Origin: a candidate division WS6 bacterium OLB21
GTDB taxonomy: Bacteria > Patescibacteriota > Dojkabacteria > B142 > OLB20
Length of the DNA stretch: 64,000 bases
Assembly: GCA_001567305.1 (NCBI GenBank)
Contig: JYPD01000011.1
Location: 1 to 64,000 of the forward strand
Reading direction: 5' to 3'
In this document: positions 45,844-55,666 of the stretch, piece after piece
Numbering within the stretch: position 1 is the first letter of the stretch
Layout: every line of letters starts with the position of its first letter
Program-made: the position numbers and the translations under genes
Notes under the pieces: generated by a model
The model's input: the letters and a program-made list of their open reading frames with translations, nothing else
Databases searched by the model: none
What the model was told of the DNA's origin: nothing

Positions 45844-47124
45844 ATGGACGAGTTCGACAGAAGAAACAATAGCGAAGCACCAGATCGATTCAGGATAAGT
45901 GAAAAATATTCAGATGAAGAGATCTCATATCTTTCCATAGGAAATCCCGGAACTTTTCGATTTGTTCTATCTGGGCTTAGTGATCCATCTCAACTTAGAG
46001 TCCAACTAACCTTCGTAGATCCAAGATTTAGAGATAGAATGGGACCACTAGGTTACATTGGTTCTGTAATAGCAACAGAAACACAAGAAGTTGTAAATCC
46101 AAGAATCTTTCAAGAGCTTTTCAAATCAAGGGGTGTTCCACCAATAACCTTTAAAGGAACATATTCAGAGGTGCAGTCAATTCAGGGATTAATTACAGAT
46201 GCAAATCAGGCCGGTTATGATGGCAATCGGGGAAGCGTATTCGCCTATACCGCAGATGGAGATGCACAAGATTATCAAGTTGCCGCAATGGCTCGATTAC
46301 TATTTAGGTCAGTAATTGGAGTTGCCAATAACTATCAAACACATATTCTAACTGCCTTTAATCGATCTTATGCATTGGCTAGACGGAGAAGAGAACATTA
46401 TCGACTATTAGAAAATCAAACTGATACATTCGCTGCCTTGCCAGAAGAGGTATTGCAATCAATCTTCGCTGGTCCAATGATTGTTATGTTGAAGCGGGCC
46501 GAAGCTAAGGCAGATGTTAATCAAGCCCCTGCTGATAATAGAATTCAACCAATATTTAATCTGCATCTAGATGATTATTTCCAATTTTATTCCGAAGGCT
46601 ACGAAGAAAGAAGACAAATCAATCAAAAAACATCGTTAGCAGATATTTTAAATGTAGCAATTAGTCAAGAGTTGGCCGTAGCTGGTGAAAGATACCTTCA
46701 ATACACTACAACTGCAAATCGTTTATTGGAAGGCAGCGGTCCTTTAACAGAATGGGCTCGTTCTTTCCACGGCATAAGATTTGAAAAGGATATGCCTTTA
46801 GTAGTTATAGATCCTAGAGACCCGATTCTACTTACTTCGTTAATGGTTGCCTTGAAAAGAAAAGTAGATAGTGGAGATCCAATATATAGTCACCTTAGAT
46901 CACCAGGTAGTATTTGGAGGGCTGTAGCAAACATAAGAAGCGAAATAATTTACTTACTTAACTCAGTATTATCGTTGAGCGGATCAAATACTATACCCAT
47001 GCTCGATGACCATGGTCTAATGCCAGGTGAGTTAGAGCACTTAGTCCATACTCAAAGTCTGACGGACGCAACTGATACTGAGCAATTACTTCTTCAGGAA
47101 TACAATAGTCAATATGGAAAATGA
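45844..47124 (+). CDS. Unknown soluble protein, first gene of an orphan pair
   Basis: 426 aa without signal peptide or membrane segments. The N-terminal 120 residues look beta-rich (FRFVLSGLSDPSQLRVQLTFVD), the rest helical. No family recognised. Its 3' end overlaps the next unknown gene by 11 nt, so the two are cotranslated. Size, composition and lack of homologues resemble the unknown proteins at 15968 and 17818. The ATG is preceded by a very AT-rich promoter region with no Shine-Dalgarno. Confidence 0.72.
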   Translation: MDEFDRRNNSEAPDRFRISEKYSDEEISYLSIGNPGTFRFVLSGLSDPSQLRVQLTFVDPRFRDRMGPLGYIGSVIATETQEVVNPRIFQELFKSRGVPPITFKGTYSEVQSIQGLITDANQAGYDGNRGSVFAYTADGDAQDYQVAAMARLLFRSVIGVANNYQTHILTAFNRSYALARRRREHYRLLENQTDTFAALPEEVLQSIFAGPMIVMLKRAEAKADVNQAPADNRIQPIFNLHLDDYFQFYSEGYEERRQINQKTSLADILNVAISQELAVAGERYLQYTTTANRLLEGSGPLTEWARSFHGIRFEKDMPLVVIDPRDPILLTSLMVALKRKVDSGDPIYSHLRSPGSIWRAVANIRSEIIYLLNSVLSLSGSNTIPMLDDHGLMPGELEHLVHTQSLTDATDTEQLLLQEYNSQYGK

Positions 47125-48586
47125 ACCAAGACAACAGTATATCGATAAGCAACCTGAAGGCATGTATAGAGGAATCATAGCCAGATCTTCGAGTTTTGAA
47201 GAAGTAAAAAGAGTAATAACAGAACAGCCAAGATTTGCTAGAAGGGAGCAGGTTTCCGATGTGCAGTTAGTAGAGCGTTGGGGTGTAAGCACTAGCAGCT
47301 TAGCTCAATTCTTTGCCGAAAGAGATTATCGCGACAATAGATCAGAATTAACTGGAGTTCTTGATGGAGGACTTGAGATTATATTCGAGACCAGAAGTTC
47401 GGTTATTGATCCTAGAGAGAATAATGCATTAGTTACTTTGCAGCTAACACAAGGAGATCGGACATATTCAGTTAGTGTCAATACAGCAGAAAAGCCTTAT
47501 AGAGATATTGAATTTTCGCAGGTAGTGGCTCAAGCACTACAAGACAGAGTCAGTCAAAGATTCAAAGTTTCTGAAGGTCGTGTCGAAGAAAGACAGGCTG
47601 AAGGGTTTGTTCCTCAGGATTTTGGTGGAATACTCGGAAATATCTCTTTACCTAGCAGAGTTGAATACTATGAGAGAGATAACCCGATAGATCATAGTAA
47701 CCAAGAAAAAAAGAGGCAAGCATTTTACGATTTGTTCATGTTGGCTTTTACCAAATTAACAATTGAATTGTACAAAGGTTTAAAACCTTCAAGGGAGGAT
47801 ATCATACTTCACTATCTCAGGTATTTCGATAAAATGACAGTCAGAAATATTCTGGCAACAATTGGTTTTAATGCACTAGGGGCTGCAATTATGGGAGAGT
47901 TTCCAGCTGCCCGAAAGAATTTTCTAGGCAGTCTTAAAAGTCGAAGCGAAGAATACGAGCAAACAGAATCAATAGAGGAAGATTACCGCTTAGATTTACC
48001 ATTATTTGTAGATGAATCTTATATAGAAGATGAGGATAACTCTGTTGACGAAGGTGCTTTCCAGTTAACTTCAGATAGTGTAGTAAGAAAAGAACCTGAG
48101 GTTGGTTTCCCTGATTTTGCTAGAACAAGATTAGAGAGAATGAATATTGAAACCTTGAATATCATCAGAGAAACAGAGATGCTGCAAGACATTGCACTAC
48201 TTAATATGGAAGGAATTCAAGAATGGAGTATTAATCTTCATCGACAGTTATATGGTTCAGTTGATGCCTTGCGAGAACTTAATCCGGACGATTTGATTGT
48301 CAGACTATGTCTCTTCAAACTACTATCTGAACAGAATAGAATTCATATATTTAAAGATGCTATTGCTGCTTTAGCAATATTTATCAATAGTAGTGCATTT
48401 CGAGGAGAGAAAACACCTTATAGGAATACTATAGAGCATAAGACCATAGTCTCTGGAAGCGCTGATTATCCAGACGGACACGATATCTTAACTAATCTGG
48501 ATATTAAGATTGGTGTTTCAGATCAACAGCGTCAGGAGTTGATAAATTTCCTTATCGAATTAACTAATAAATACCAGCAATCTTAA
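47114..48586 (+). CDS. Unknown soluble protein, second gene of the orphan pair
   Basis: 490 aa, acidic, no signal peptide. Residues 60-180 look beta-rich (LDGGLEIIFETRSSV; ALVTLQLTQGDRTYSVSV), as in the first part of its partner encoded by 45844-47124. Then a helical region with an acidic linker (SYIEDEDNSVDEG) and a helical C-terminus. Both proteins share the order beta domain then helical domain, so they may be distant paralogues or form a complex. No function assignable. It overlaps the convergent GreA-like gene by 23 bp. Confidence 0.72.
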   Translation: MENEPRQQYIDKQPEGMYRGIIARSSSFEEVKRVITEQPRFARREQVSDVQLVERWGVSTSSLAQFFAERDYRDNRSELTGVLDGGLEIIFETRSSVIDPRENNALVTLQLTQGDRTYSVSVNTAEKPYRDIEFSQVVAQALQDRVSQRFKVSEGRVEERQAEGFVPQDFGGILGNISLPSRVEYYERDNPIDHSNQEKKRQAFYDLFMLAFTKLTIELYKGLKPSREDIILHYLRYFDKMTVRNILATIGFNALGAAIMGEFPAARKNFLGSLKSRSEEYEQTESIEEDYRLDLPLFVDESYIEDEDNSVDEGAFQLTSDSVVRKEPEVGFPDFARTRLERMNIETLNIIRETEMLQDIALLNMEGIQEWSINLHRQLYGSVDALRELNPDDLIVRLCLFKLLSEQNRIHIFKDAIAALAIFINSSAFRGEKTPYRNTIEHKTIVSGSADYPDGHDILTNLDIKIGVSDQQRQELINFLIELTNKYQQS

Positions 48587-48938
48587 AGGTTGAGTTGTGC
48601 ATAAGAACTGTATCCCCAAGCTGCTTGCCAAGTAGTTCTGCGTAATTGGTTGCGTCTACCCAGATTGTTGCCCCGATTTTAGTGGAAACAAGCTTTACCT
48701 GAGAGCCTGCCTGAACTATTGCTCGTTTAACAAGCGATCTCTTACTAAATTTTTTGAGATGTGTTTTGTAGGTAGATATATTATTGTTGTGCAAAGAAGC
48801 CTGTGAAAGAAGTTTTAAGAATATTGGATTTGAAAATGATGGGTTAGCTTTTTTTAATTTTGATTCGATAGTGTTGAGTTTTGTTTGTTCGTTTTTTATG
48901 AGGTTAATCAAAGTAGATCTGACCTTATATGCATTCAT
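48564..48938 (-). CDS. GreA/GreB C-terminal-domain-like protein
   Basis: 124 aa from ATG 48938 (MNAYKVRSTLINLIKNEQ); longer upstream starts give a hydrophobic non-homologous extension. The last 55 residues follow the GreA/GreB FKBP-like fold: GSQVKLVSTKIGATIWV, then AELLGKQLGDTVLM and FKIAGIY. The N-terminal 65 residues are basic and helical and shorter than the GreA coiled coil. It probably binds the RNA polymerase secondary channel region, but cleavage-factor activity is uncertain because no acidic coiled-coil tip is evident. Confidence 0.65.
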   Translation of the reverse strand: MNAYKVRSTLINLIKNEQTKLNTIESKLKKANPSFSNPIFLKLLSQASLHNNNISTYKTHLKKFSKRSLVKRAIVQAGSQVKLVSTKIGATIWVDATNYAELLGKQLGDTVLMHNSTFKIAGIY

Positions 48939-49093
48939 CGGGCATTGTTTAATAACTAATTCACCAATTAAAACGATCAAACAAAAAATCCTTACCCGAA
49001 ATAAAACCAAAATTTGAGATTTGCGCATTTTAACTCAGCTTTACCCTACTCAGATTGTGGCGTATAATTGTTTTGCTGAATTACAATAATACT

Positions 49094-49498
49094 ATGTTGC
49101 TTCTATATACAGACGGAGGATCAAGAGGAAACCCAGGACCAGCAGCAATTGGTGCCGTACTTTACTCAGAAACCCAACAATTACTAGATTTCGCTGCCGA
49201 GTATAAAGGTGTGCTTACCAACAACCAGGCAGAGTATCTTGGTTTGTTGGCAGGATTAGATTTGGCAAAGAAGCATGCTAACGAAAGTTTAACGGTATAT
49301 ATGGACAGTGAGCTTGTTGTCAAACAAATGAAAGGTGAATATAAGGTTAAGCATCCAGATATTATTCCTCTTAAAGCAAAAGTCGATAGTATTCTGGTCA
49401 ACTTTTCACAAGTTAATTTCGTTCATATCGAGAGAGCAAAGAATAAATTTGCAGATAAACTTGTCAATATTGCTTTAGATTCTGCTGCCAATGCGTAA
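49094..49498 (+). CDS. Ribonuclease HI-like protein
   Basis: 134 aa from ATG 49094. The four acidic catalytic residues are visible: YTDGGSRGNPGPAAIG, NNQAEYLGLLAGL, YMDSELVVKQM and RAKNKFADKLVN. It cleaves RNA in RNA/DNA hybrids. There is no N-terminal hybrid-binding domain and it is shorter than E. coli RnhA, like the archaeal/YpdQ-type enzymes. Its stop overlaps the inferred start of the LCP gene by 8 nt. Confidence 0.9.
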   Translation: MLLLYTDGGSRGNPGPAAIGAVLYSETQQLLDFAAEYKGVLTNNQAEYLGLLAGLDLAKKHANESLTVYMDSELVVKQMKGEYKVKHPDIIPLKAKVDSILVNFSQVNFVHIERAKNKFADKLVNIALDSAANA

Positions 49499-50994
49499 AC
49501 TCAATGTAGGTACATATTCAACAAAGGTTCAAAAGCTTCAGTCTGAAAAGGCTATTCCATCAAAAAAAAGAACCAAGCAGGGCAAATAGAAAAGCCAGAA
49601 AAGGATTTCCTATTAAAAGATTGGTTTCAGTACTTGTAGTTCTGCTCATCGCCGGTGGAGCAGTTTTTGGATATATGCGTTTACAGGCACTAAATTCACG
49701 GGTAGAAAAGTTTGATGAACAAGGCAATAAGCTAGAATGTACTAACATTCTCAATCCTGAATGTTGGACAACTGCCTTTAGACCTCAGCTTAAACAGACT
49801 AACGGATTTACTAATGGGCTTGTTTTAGGGATGGATAGCAGAACCGGCAAAGGAGATTCTCTAAAAAATACCGACACCATAATGTTTTTCTCGTTTAACC
49901 ACGAGACGCAAAAGACAATGCTGGTTTCAATTCCGAGAGACTTTTATATCCCAGTATATGCTGCAAAGATTAATGCTATTTATGCATTCACCGGCAATAG
50001 AAATCCCGATGATCCTTTCTTTTACATTAAAGAAACAGTCTCACAAATACTAGGTCAACCAATTCATTATTTTGCTACTGTAAGATTTGAAGGAGTAGTT
50101 GATGCCATTGATAAGATCGGAGGAATTGAGGTTTGTGTTGATGATACGCTTACGGCTCAGTATCCAAACGATAATGCCAAACCTAGCGACGCACAGCAAT
50201 GGTTCTTTATTGAGTTTCCAGAAGGATGTCAGCAGATGGATGGAGAGAAGGCTCTTGTCTGGTCTAGGTTCCGTTATGTTGCTAAAGGTCCAAGTTCTTA
50301 TGCTAGCGACTTTTCTCGAGCCAGAAGACAACAACAGGTAACCGAAGCAGTTAAGGATAAGTTACTTGCAGAAGACATTAGTGTTGCAGAAAGGGCAGAA
50401 AGATACTGGTCCTTGATGCAGACATTTAATGAATCAGTAGATTTTTATGGCGTTTCATTCGAAGATATTCTTGCTGGCTTGGCATTTATTGAAACTGCCG
50501 ACAGAAGTCCGATAAATGTGGTACTCGATCCGGCTTTAGGAGGTATAAATAAACTGATCTACGCAACGAGTCATCCCAATGCTGGGTATATTATTCAGGC
50601 AAGAGATTCCAGTTTCAAGACGATTCAATCTTTTATTGGCAGAATCTGGGATAATGCAGATTTCTATAAAGAGCAGCCAAAGATAGTTGTTTTGAATCTA
50701 TCTGAAGAAAAGATATTAGCCAAAGATCATCCTGCCGTAGCCTTGAAAGATAAAATTGAGTTTTATGAACAGTTCCAGTATTTCAACGAAGACACAACCG
50801 AAGCGTTCACAGGAATTAAAGTATTTGATTTCACTGCTGGAAAAGTCAATGGCAGCCTGAACTACATACTCGATTATTTTGGACTTGAAGAAGCTGAAGA
50901 GTTTCCAGAATTATATGACCTTAAACGCAAAAATAACGAGGATATTCTTATTGTGGTTGGCCCTGAGAAGTTGGAAGTTACGGCAACTCCTTAA
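49491..50994 (+). CDS. LytR-CpsA-Psr (LCP) family protein, frameshifted near the start
   Basis: The N-terminal frame starts at ATG 49491, overlapping the RNase HI stop, and breaks in an A8 run (49572-49579; nine A residues would restore PSKKKEPSRANRK). The remainder has a membrane anchor (VSVLVVLLIAGGAVFGYM) and the LCP domain: LGMDSRTGKGDSLKNTDTIM, SIPRDFYIPV, INAIYAF, FEGVVDAIDKIGGIEVCV and GEKALVWSRFR, then DFSRARRQQQV. The Asp and Arg residues for polyprenyl-diphosphate binding are present. It attaches glycopolymers to the envelope. Confidence 0.9.
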
Positions 50995-51795
50995 TCACTC
51001 ACCTTTTTGTCTAGAGAATCTACTAATTCCGTATAGTATTGCTATTGAACCCGCGGCAATTAGTGCTGATTCAAGAGCCAGTCGATGTCCGTTTTTCAGA
51101 TTAATATTGTGGTATTCAATTTTGGTAGAAGGGTAATCGCTGGCTACAACTTGGACTGTGGGCAACATGTCGTGTCGCTCATCTAGTATCAGGACGGGTT
51201 GCTCTGTTGCAAAGATGTGAGAAAGCACTCTTTGCAGTCCATCAAACTGTATGTCAATCTCCTTCCCACCAATGCGTCTTAGTATAGGCGATATTGCTTT
51301 CATGGCAACCATCTCGTATGGTTTCTTGCCGGCACCGGTAAAGATAACCCTTGACTTTGGTTCACCAGAAATATATTCATCAATATCGCCTTTATGATGC
51401 ATACCCACTATTTGTGCAGTTGCACCTTTTTGAGATATTGTATTACTTAGAAGTGCCAACCAATCGGTAAATGTTCGTAATTCAGAAGGCCTTGTGGTGA
51501 TTATGTTTATCGAGTTCAAAGGGTTAGTAGCAAGGCTCTTTAGAAATTCTAGACGAGAAGGATTTAAGGCTAATCGTGCTAATTGAGTTGGGCGCATGTC
51601 GTTGAACACTCCATCCAGGTCAAATACCAGCTGCGGGTTCTCTAAGGATAGGGAACGACCAACAACAGAAGTAATTGCACTTTGAAAGTTTGGGTGTTCA
51701 AAGACACTTAGATTTTTTGGTAGCTCTATTAATCTGTGAGTTTCTTGACTCAAAGCACAATAACTAAAGAAACGAATTATAGCAAACAACTCCAA
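50995..51795 (-). CDS. HAD-superfamily hydrolase-like protein with C-terminal membrane segment
   Basis: 266 aa. HAD motif I is LVFDLDGVFNDMR with the two catalytic Asp; IITTRPSELRTF fits motif II (S/T), a Lys lies in TGAGKKPYEM, and ILDERHDML is a possible motif IV. A hydrophobic stretch near the C-terminus (ALIAAGSIAILYGI) may anchor it. Phosphatase activity is likely; substrate unknown. Confidence 0.65.
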   Translation of the reverse strand: MELFAIIRFFSYCALSQETHRLIELPKNLSVFEHPNFQSAITSVVGRSLSLENPQLVFDLDGVFNDMRPTQLARLALNPSRLEFLKSLATNPLNSINIITTRPSELRTFTDWLALLSNTISQKGATAQIVGMHHKGDIDEYISGEPKSRVIFTGAGKKPYEMVAMKAISPILRRIGGKEIDIQFDGLQRVLSHIFATEQPVLILDERHDMLPTVQVVASDYPSTKIEYHNINLKNGHRLALESALIAAGSIAILYGISRFSRQKGE

Positions 51796-51832
51796 TGGCG
51801 CATAGGCGCAATAGTGATATAATAGGTATATT

Positions 51833-52356
51833 ATGTTGGAGTCTGATTCAAATATACCAAATCCGCTATTTGCCGAAATGTGCCAGATAAAAGGTGATGT
51901 CCTCCGAGCTCTAGGTCCTTTAAAGTATCCATTGATTACAGCTGTGCCATCTTATCTTGAAGGGAAAGAAATGTTTGCACGGGCGCTTGAGAATGCTTTT
52001 CGAATTACTAGGCAGCTAGCTGCAGGTAATCCACCAACTCATCTGCCAAAATGCACATTCCAGCAGTTCTTCATTTTTTTGAAGATCGTCAAGGTGACCT
52101 AGTTCTAGCGAAGCTTGTAAAGACTCATAATGGCAACATGGGGGATTATGCCATTGGAGCTGATGGTCAGAGATTACCAGCTTGGCTGTCGTGGCAAATG
52201 CATGGCCAGCCATGTGAGCAACAAAGCCTTAAATTAGGAGGCGACCCATATCCTTTACTATATAATTCCGATCTTCTAAGAATTTGCCTTGACTCTGGAT
52301 TGCCGTATCCGACATTAAGCTCAAGGCGCAGAGAATACTGGCAACTTGTCGACTAG
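51833..52356 (+). CDS. Unknown soluble protein, frameshifted
   Basis: Two frames join at a T7 run near 52074-52080: one more T gives QQFFIFFEDRQGDLVLAKLVK across the junction. Repaired length is about 175 aa. No signal, membrane segment or known domain. The C-terminal half is rich in aromatic and polar residues (GDYAIGADGQRLPAWLSWQM). Divergent from the HAD-like gene. Confidence 0.55.
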
Positions 52357-52403
52357 GCCTTGACGGTGTATATTGCAGTTATCTTATTGTTACATCTCTA
52401 CAA

Positions 52404-53191
52404 ATGACTAAACCAGTTATTGTTGTTTTGGTGGTGGGTCTTGTTGTGCTTTGTTGCTGTGTTGTATCAGTGCTTCTTCTTGCTGTGGGTGGTGTCAGTG
52501 TATATCTTCCGTTTTCTTCGTCAGATAGTATCACTTACTTAGATACAAAAAACTGATAAAGTAACAATCTCACAGGCATATGTCTCAAGTCTAGTTACCG
52601 GAGAGAGCAGTAATAATGACTACAATAACGATGTTGTTCATTATTATCATAAGGTAGCTCTTAATCTTATGACCGTTGACGAGATCGACGAGGTTAAAGT
52701 TTATCAAATAGAATTGCAACGAAATTCAAATCAGGGTGAAGTGAAGATTATTCATCCAAAGCATACGCCGCAATTTGAAAGTACAAATCACTATTTCGGA
52801 CCTTATGGCGAAGATCCTGCCTTTACCGAAGTTAATAACGACGGTGACAGGTTTACACTTAAAAGTGTAGATAAAGACTTTATGAGTCTATATTATGACG
52901 AGGTCGGAACAAACATGGCCTTAATTAACTTTTCAATCTTTGTTCACGATTTTTGCAGATTCGACTATGAAAAGATTTTTAATGAAACAGGAATTATTGA
53001 TGGCCTGAGGTACCTTGAGTATTGTGATGCTATGGCAAGCGAGTTAAACGAAGAGCTTGATTTTGTAGTAGAGGTAAAATTCAAGGATGGATCGATTGCT
53101 GTAAAAAAATTTCTCATTTGACATAGATGGAGATGCATTACTTGCTGGATATGCAAGTGTTTCGTCCGAATTAATTGGAACTCAATTCTAG
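52404..53191 (+). CDS. Membrane-anchored extracytoplasmic protein, unknown, frameshifted
   Basis: ATG 52404 opens with a strong membrane segment containing three consecutive Cys (LVVLCCCVVSVLLLAVGG). The frame breaks in an A6 run near 52550 and resumes with TDKVTISQAYVSSLV through the 150-aa central frame, then breaks in an A7 run near 53105 and ends FSFDIDGDALLAGY..., stop at 53191. Repaired length is about 262 aa. No domain recognised. It is followed after 7 nt by the DHFR-like gene. Confidence 0.55.
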
Positions 53192-53198
53192 GATCAAT

Positions 53199-53718
53199 AT
53201 GCATATAACTTTATTGATGGCGCAGAGCGCTAACGGATTAATTTGCGATAAAAACGGAAAAGAAGATTTCTTGTCTAAAGAGAACTGGCAGATCTTTGTT
53301 GATAAAGCCAAAGAGATTGGTTGTTTAATCTGGGGAAGAACAACATATGAAGCTGTCAGTTCATGGGGATCGGGTTATCTTAAGCAATTGATCGGAGTTC
53401 GCAAAATTATTTTGTCCAGATCGAAAAAACTTTTCTTGCCCATGGGATTTGAACAGGCTATGTCGGTTTCAGAGGCGGTTTATAATCTTTGAAAGCGCCG
53501 GAATAGACAAGGCACTTGTTTCGGGTGGCTCACAGACAAATTCGGCATTTACTCAGGCAGGACTGGTTGATGAGCTTATTCTGCTTGTTAATCCGGTATT
53601 AATCGGAGAGGGAAAAGGTATATTCTCTGGACTCGACTTTGAAATCGGACTAAAGTTGGAGAAAATAACTACCGAAAAAAACGAAATAATTAAAATGGTT
53701 TATAAAGTGTTAAATTAG
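53199..53718 (+). CDS. Dihydrofolate reductase/RibD C-terminal-like protein, frameshifted
   Basis: From ATG 53199: MHITLLMAQSANGLIC, then LIWGRTTYEAV and VRKIILSRSKK in the first frame, and IDKALVSGGSQTNSAFTQAGLVDELIL, then NPVLIGEGKGIF in the second. Together they give a complete pattern of about 172 aa typical of the DHFR/RibD C-terminal superfamily of NADPH reductases. The break is near 53490. It could reduce dihydrofolate or a pterin/pyrimidine; the motif set is closer to the YyaP/RibD-C group than to FolA. Confidence 0.78.
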
Positions 53719-54125
53719 CAGTTGGTGCATGCCGGAAGTTTTGCCGAGATCCAACTTTGTATTCCCCCATTTAATTCGACGACATTAGTAAATCCCATTT
53801 CTTGCATAATCTTTAGAGCACCACCGCTTCTGTTTCCAGAATTACAATAAAGTTTATAAGCCTGATTGCGATCAAGTTTTTCTAGCTGGTTTTTAAAGTC
53901 AGCTCGGTAGTAGTCGATATTAACTGCCCCTGCAATTCTGCCAGTATTATATTCTTGAGGCGTCCTAATATCCAGAATCACCGCACCTTCCTCTTGTACT
54001 TCAGAACTAAATTCGGATGCTGACACAGAGGTGATACCGGTTTTGTTATTTGAAGATTCATTGGCCATGATAATTGCTATAAGAAGAAAGAAAACAGTTA
54101 GGGCAAGAATAATTGGTTTTTTCAT
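53715..54125 (-). CDS. Exported rhodanese-like protein
   Basis: 136 aa from ATG 54125 (MKKPIILALTVFFLLIAIIM), which gives a clean signal anchor; upstream ATGs add a second odd hydrophobic stretch. The rhodanese domain has VILDIRTPQEYNTGRIAGAVNID, the active-site loop YCNSGNRSGGA with the catalytic Cys, and LNGGIQSW. A terminal CTNC could be a second thiol site. Sulfurtransferase or redox role outside the membrane, alongside the DsbA-like protein at 13474. Confidence 0.87.
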   Translation of the reverse strand: MKKPIILALTVFFLLIAIIMANESSNNKTGITSVSASEFSSEVQEEGAVILDIRTPQEYNTGRIAGAVNIDYYRADFKNQLEKLDRNQAYKLYCNSGNRSGGALKIMQEMGFTNVVELNGGIQSWISAKLPACTNC

Positions 54126-54268
54126 CAGTAAAGAAATTAGAAAGATAAATACAGAATAGCACAAACTTCTATAAATTATAGAGGGACATTTTAATATATA
54201 AAACATATGGAGAAACTAGACAAAGAGGTGCAAATGTTATATAATTCATATATAGTTAAGATGCTAGA

Positions 54269-54875
54269 ATGTATATAGTATGTCCATTGCCCGATAAAAG
54301 CCTGGATGCAGCACATAAATTTAATGTCTTCAAATGGCCCATTCTCGAGTCGAAGAACCTATGTCAGTCATACTTTCTATGACAAGGCAAATTTTAGAGA
54401 AGGACCAGGTGGCTTCGTTTATGTCTGCAAATCGCCTGTTTTGCTTGGTGTTAATATTCATCTACCTGGTTCCAACATAGTTGAATCAATTATTCGTCCT
54501 TTTCAGAACGAAAGAGGCGCTCGATTTTTTTCACTGCCAGAAGATCCAGAGATAGTTGCTTCATTGGAACAGAATGGTGCAGAGTTTACAGTTGCAGATC
54601 GTTCTTTGCTATTAACTAGTGATGTGATGAATAGCTTCCATCTTTCTCTCAGAACAGGTGTTCAGGAAGATAAATTAAGAGATCCATCACTACTGATTTT
54701 CGAACAGAATAACCGACCTAGTTTTGAGGTTCTTCTTTGGATGACACCTGAAGGAGAAGTTAGAGACACGAACAGATTGTCTGAGAAAGAGATTGATTAT
54801 CTCAATTATAGGTACGATCTTTACATACAAGGTTTACGAGAGGAACAGATAAGACAAGGTTTTCTAAATAGATAG
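54269..54875 (+). CDS. Unknown soluble protein, possibly frameshifted at its start
   Basis: The open frame covers 54306-54875 (189 aa). An upstream frame from ATG 54269 (MYIVCPLPDKSLDAAHKFNV) reads into it as FKWPFSSRRTYVSHTFY if one base is corrected near 54340. No signal, membrane segment or domain is recognised. It has an aromatic/acidic composition like the next gene, which follows after 32 nt. Confidence 0.5.
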
Positions 54876-54907
54876 AGAAAAACTCCTTTACCTTAAAATT
54901 GAAAATA

Positions 54908-55660
54908 ATGGATGATCAATACTACTTGATAAGCAGAGAAATAATATTTCCGCAGTTCCCAGGCTCACATCGTGAGACATTTGAAGACCTGAGAGAATTA
55001 AGCACATCCGGTATCGGAGCATTTGGGAGTAATTTCAATCGAAATCTTGTGATGCCTGAAGGTTCTTATGATGACCCGGAAGTAAGTGCATTCCTCGATG
55101 ATTATTTTCGGGATCCATTTTTTCATGCAACCCTTTTTCGCTTAGATAGTTATCGTCCTGAGGAATGGGATATGGAATTCTCAGGTTTATACTGTGAACC
55201 TAAATATAAAGCCTCTGGAGGCATTAATACAGAATGGAGTGCAGTAAGGTATCAAGTGATTACGAATTCTTTGGATGGAATATTCAAATACCCCAGGGGT
55301 CACTATTCATATGATTCTCTCAAACATACTCGAGAGATATATGGACAACCTTTCAATCTATCAGATACTAATGACTCCGACACTCAACCCGTAATCATCC
55401 TTCCTAAATTGTTACAATGTAAGAAGGAATTAGTGACTTTAAGATTGCCGGTTATAAATCCATTAGTTTTAAAAGTTGATCCTAGGAGAGACCTTCGAGA
55501 TCTAACAAGTTTAATAATTTCTATGAGAGAAGGTGAACCAAATATTGACGATATGTACGCACAATTAATTAGTACTGAGTATACAATACCAACATTTTTT
55601 GAGGGTCCACCAAGACCACCTTTCAGAGAATATCCTGTTACTCCTGGATTCTGGAATTGA
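54908..55660 (+). CDS. Unknown soluble protein
   Basis: 250 aa from ATG 54908 (a TTG three codons upstream is possible). Rich in Tyr, Phe, Asp and Pro (FLDDYFRDPFFHATLFRLDSY), ending in a Pro-rich tail (FFEGPPRPPFREYPVTPGFW). No family recognised. Follows the gene at 54269 closely, so they likely form an operon. Convergent with the phosphodiesterase gene. Confidence 0.65.
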   Translation: MDDQYYLISREIIFPQFPGSHRETFEDLRELSTSGIGAFGSNFNRNLVMPEGSYDDPEVSAFLDDYFRDPFFHATLFRLDSYRPEEWDMEFSGLYCEPKYKASGGINTEWSAVRYQVITNSLDGIFKYPRGHYSYDSLKHTREIYGQPFNLSDTNDSDTQPVIILPKLLQCKKELVTLRLPVINPLVLKVDPRRDLRDLTSLIISMREGEPNIDDMYAQLISTEYTIPTFFEGPPRPPFREYPVTPGFWN

Positions 55661-55666
55661 CTTGAA

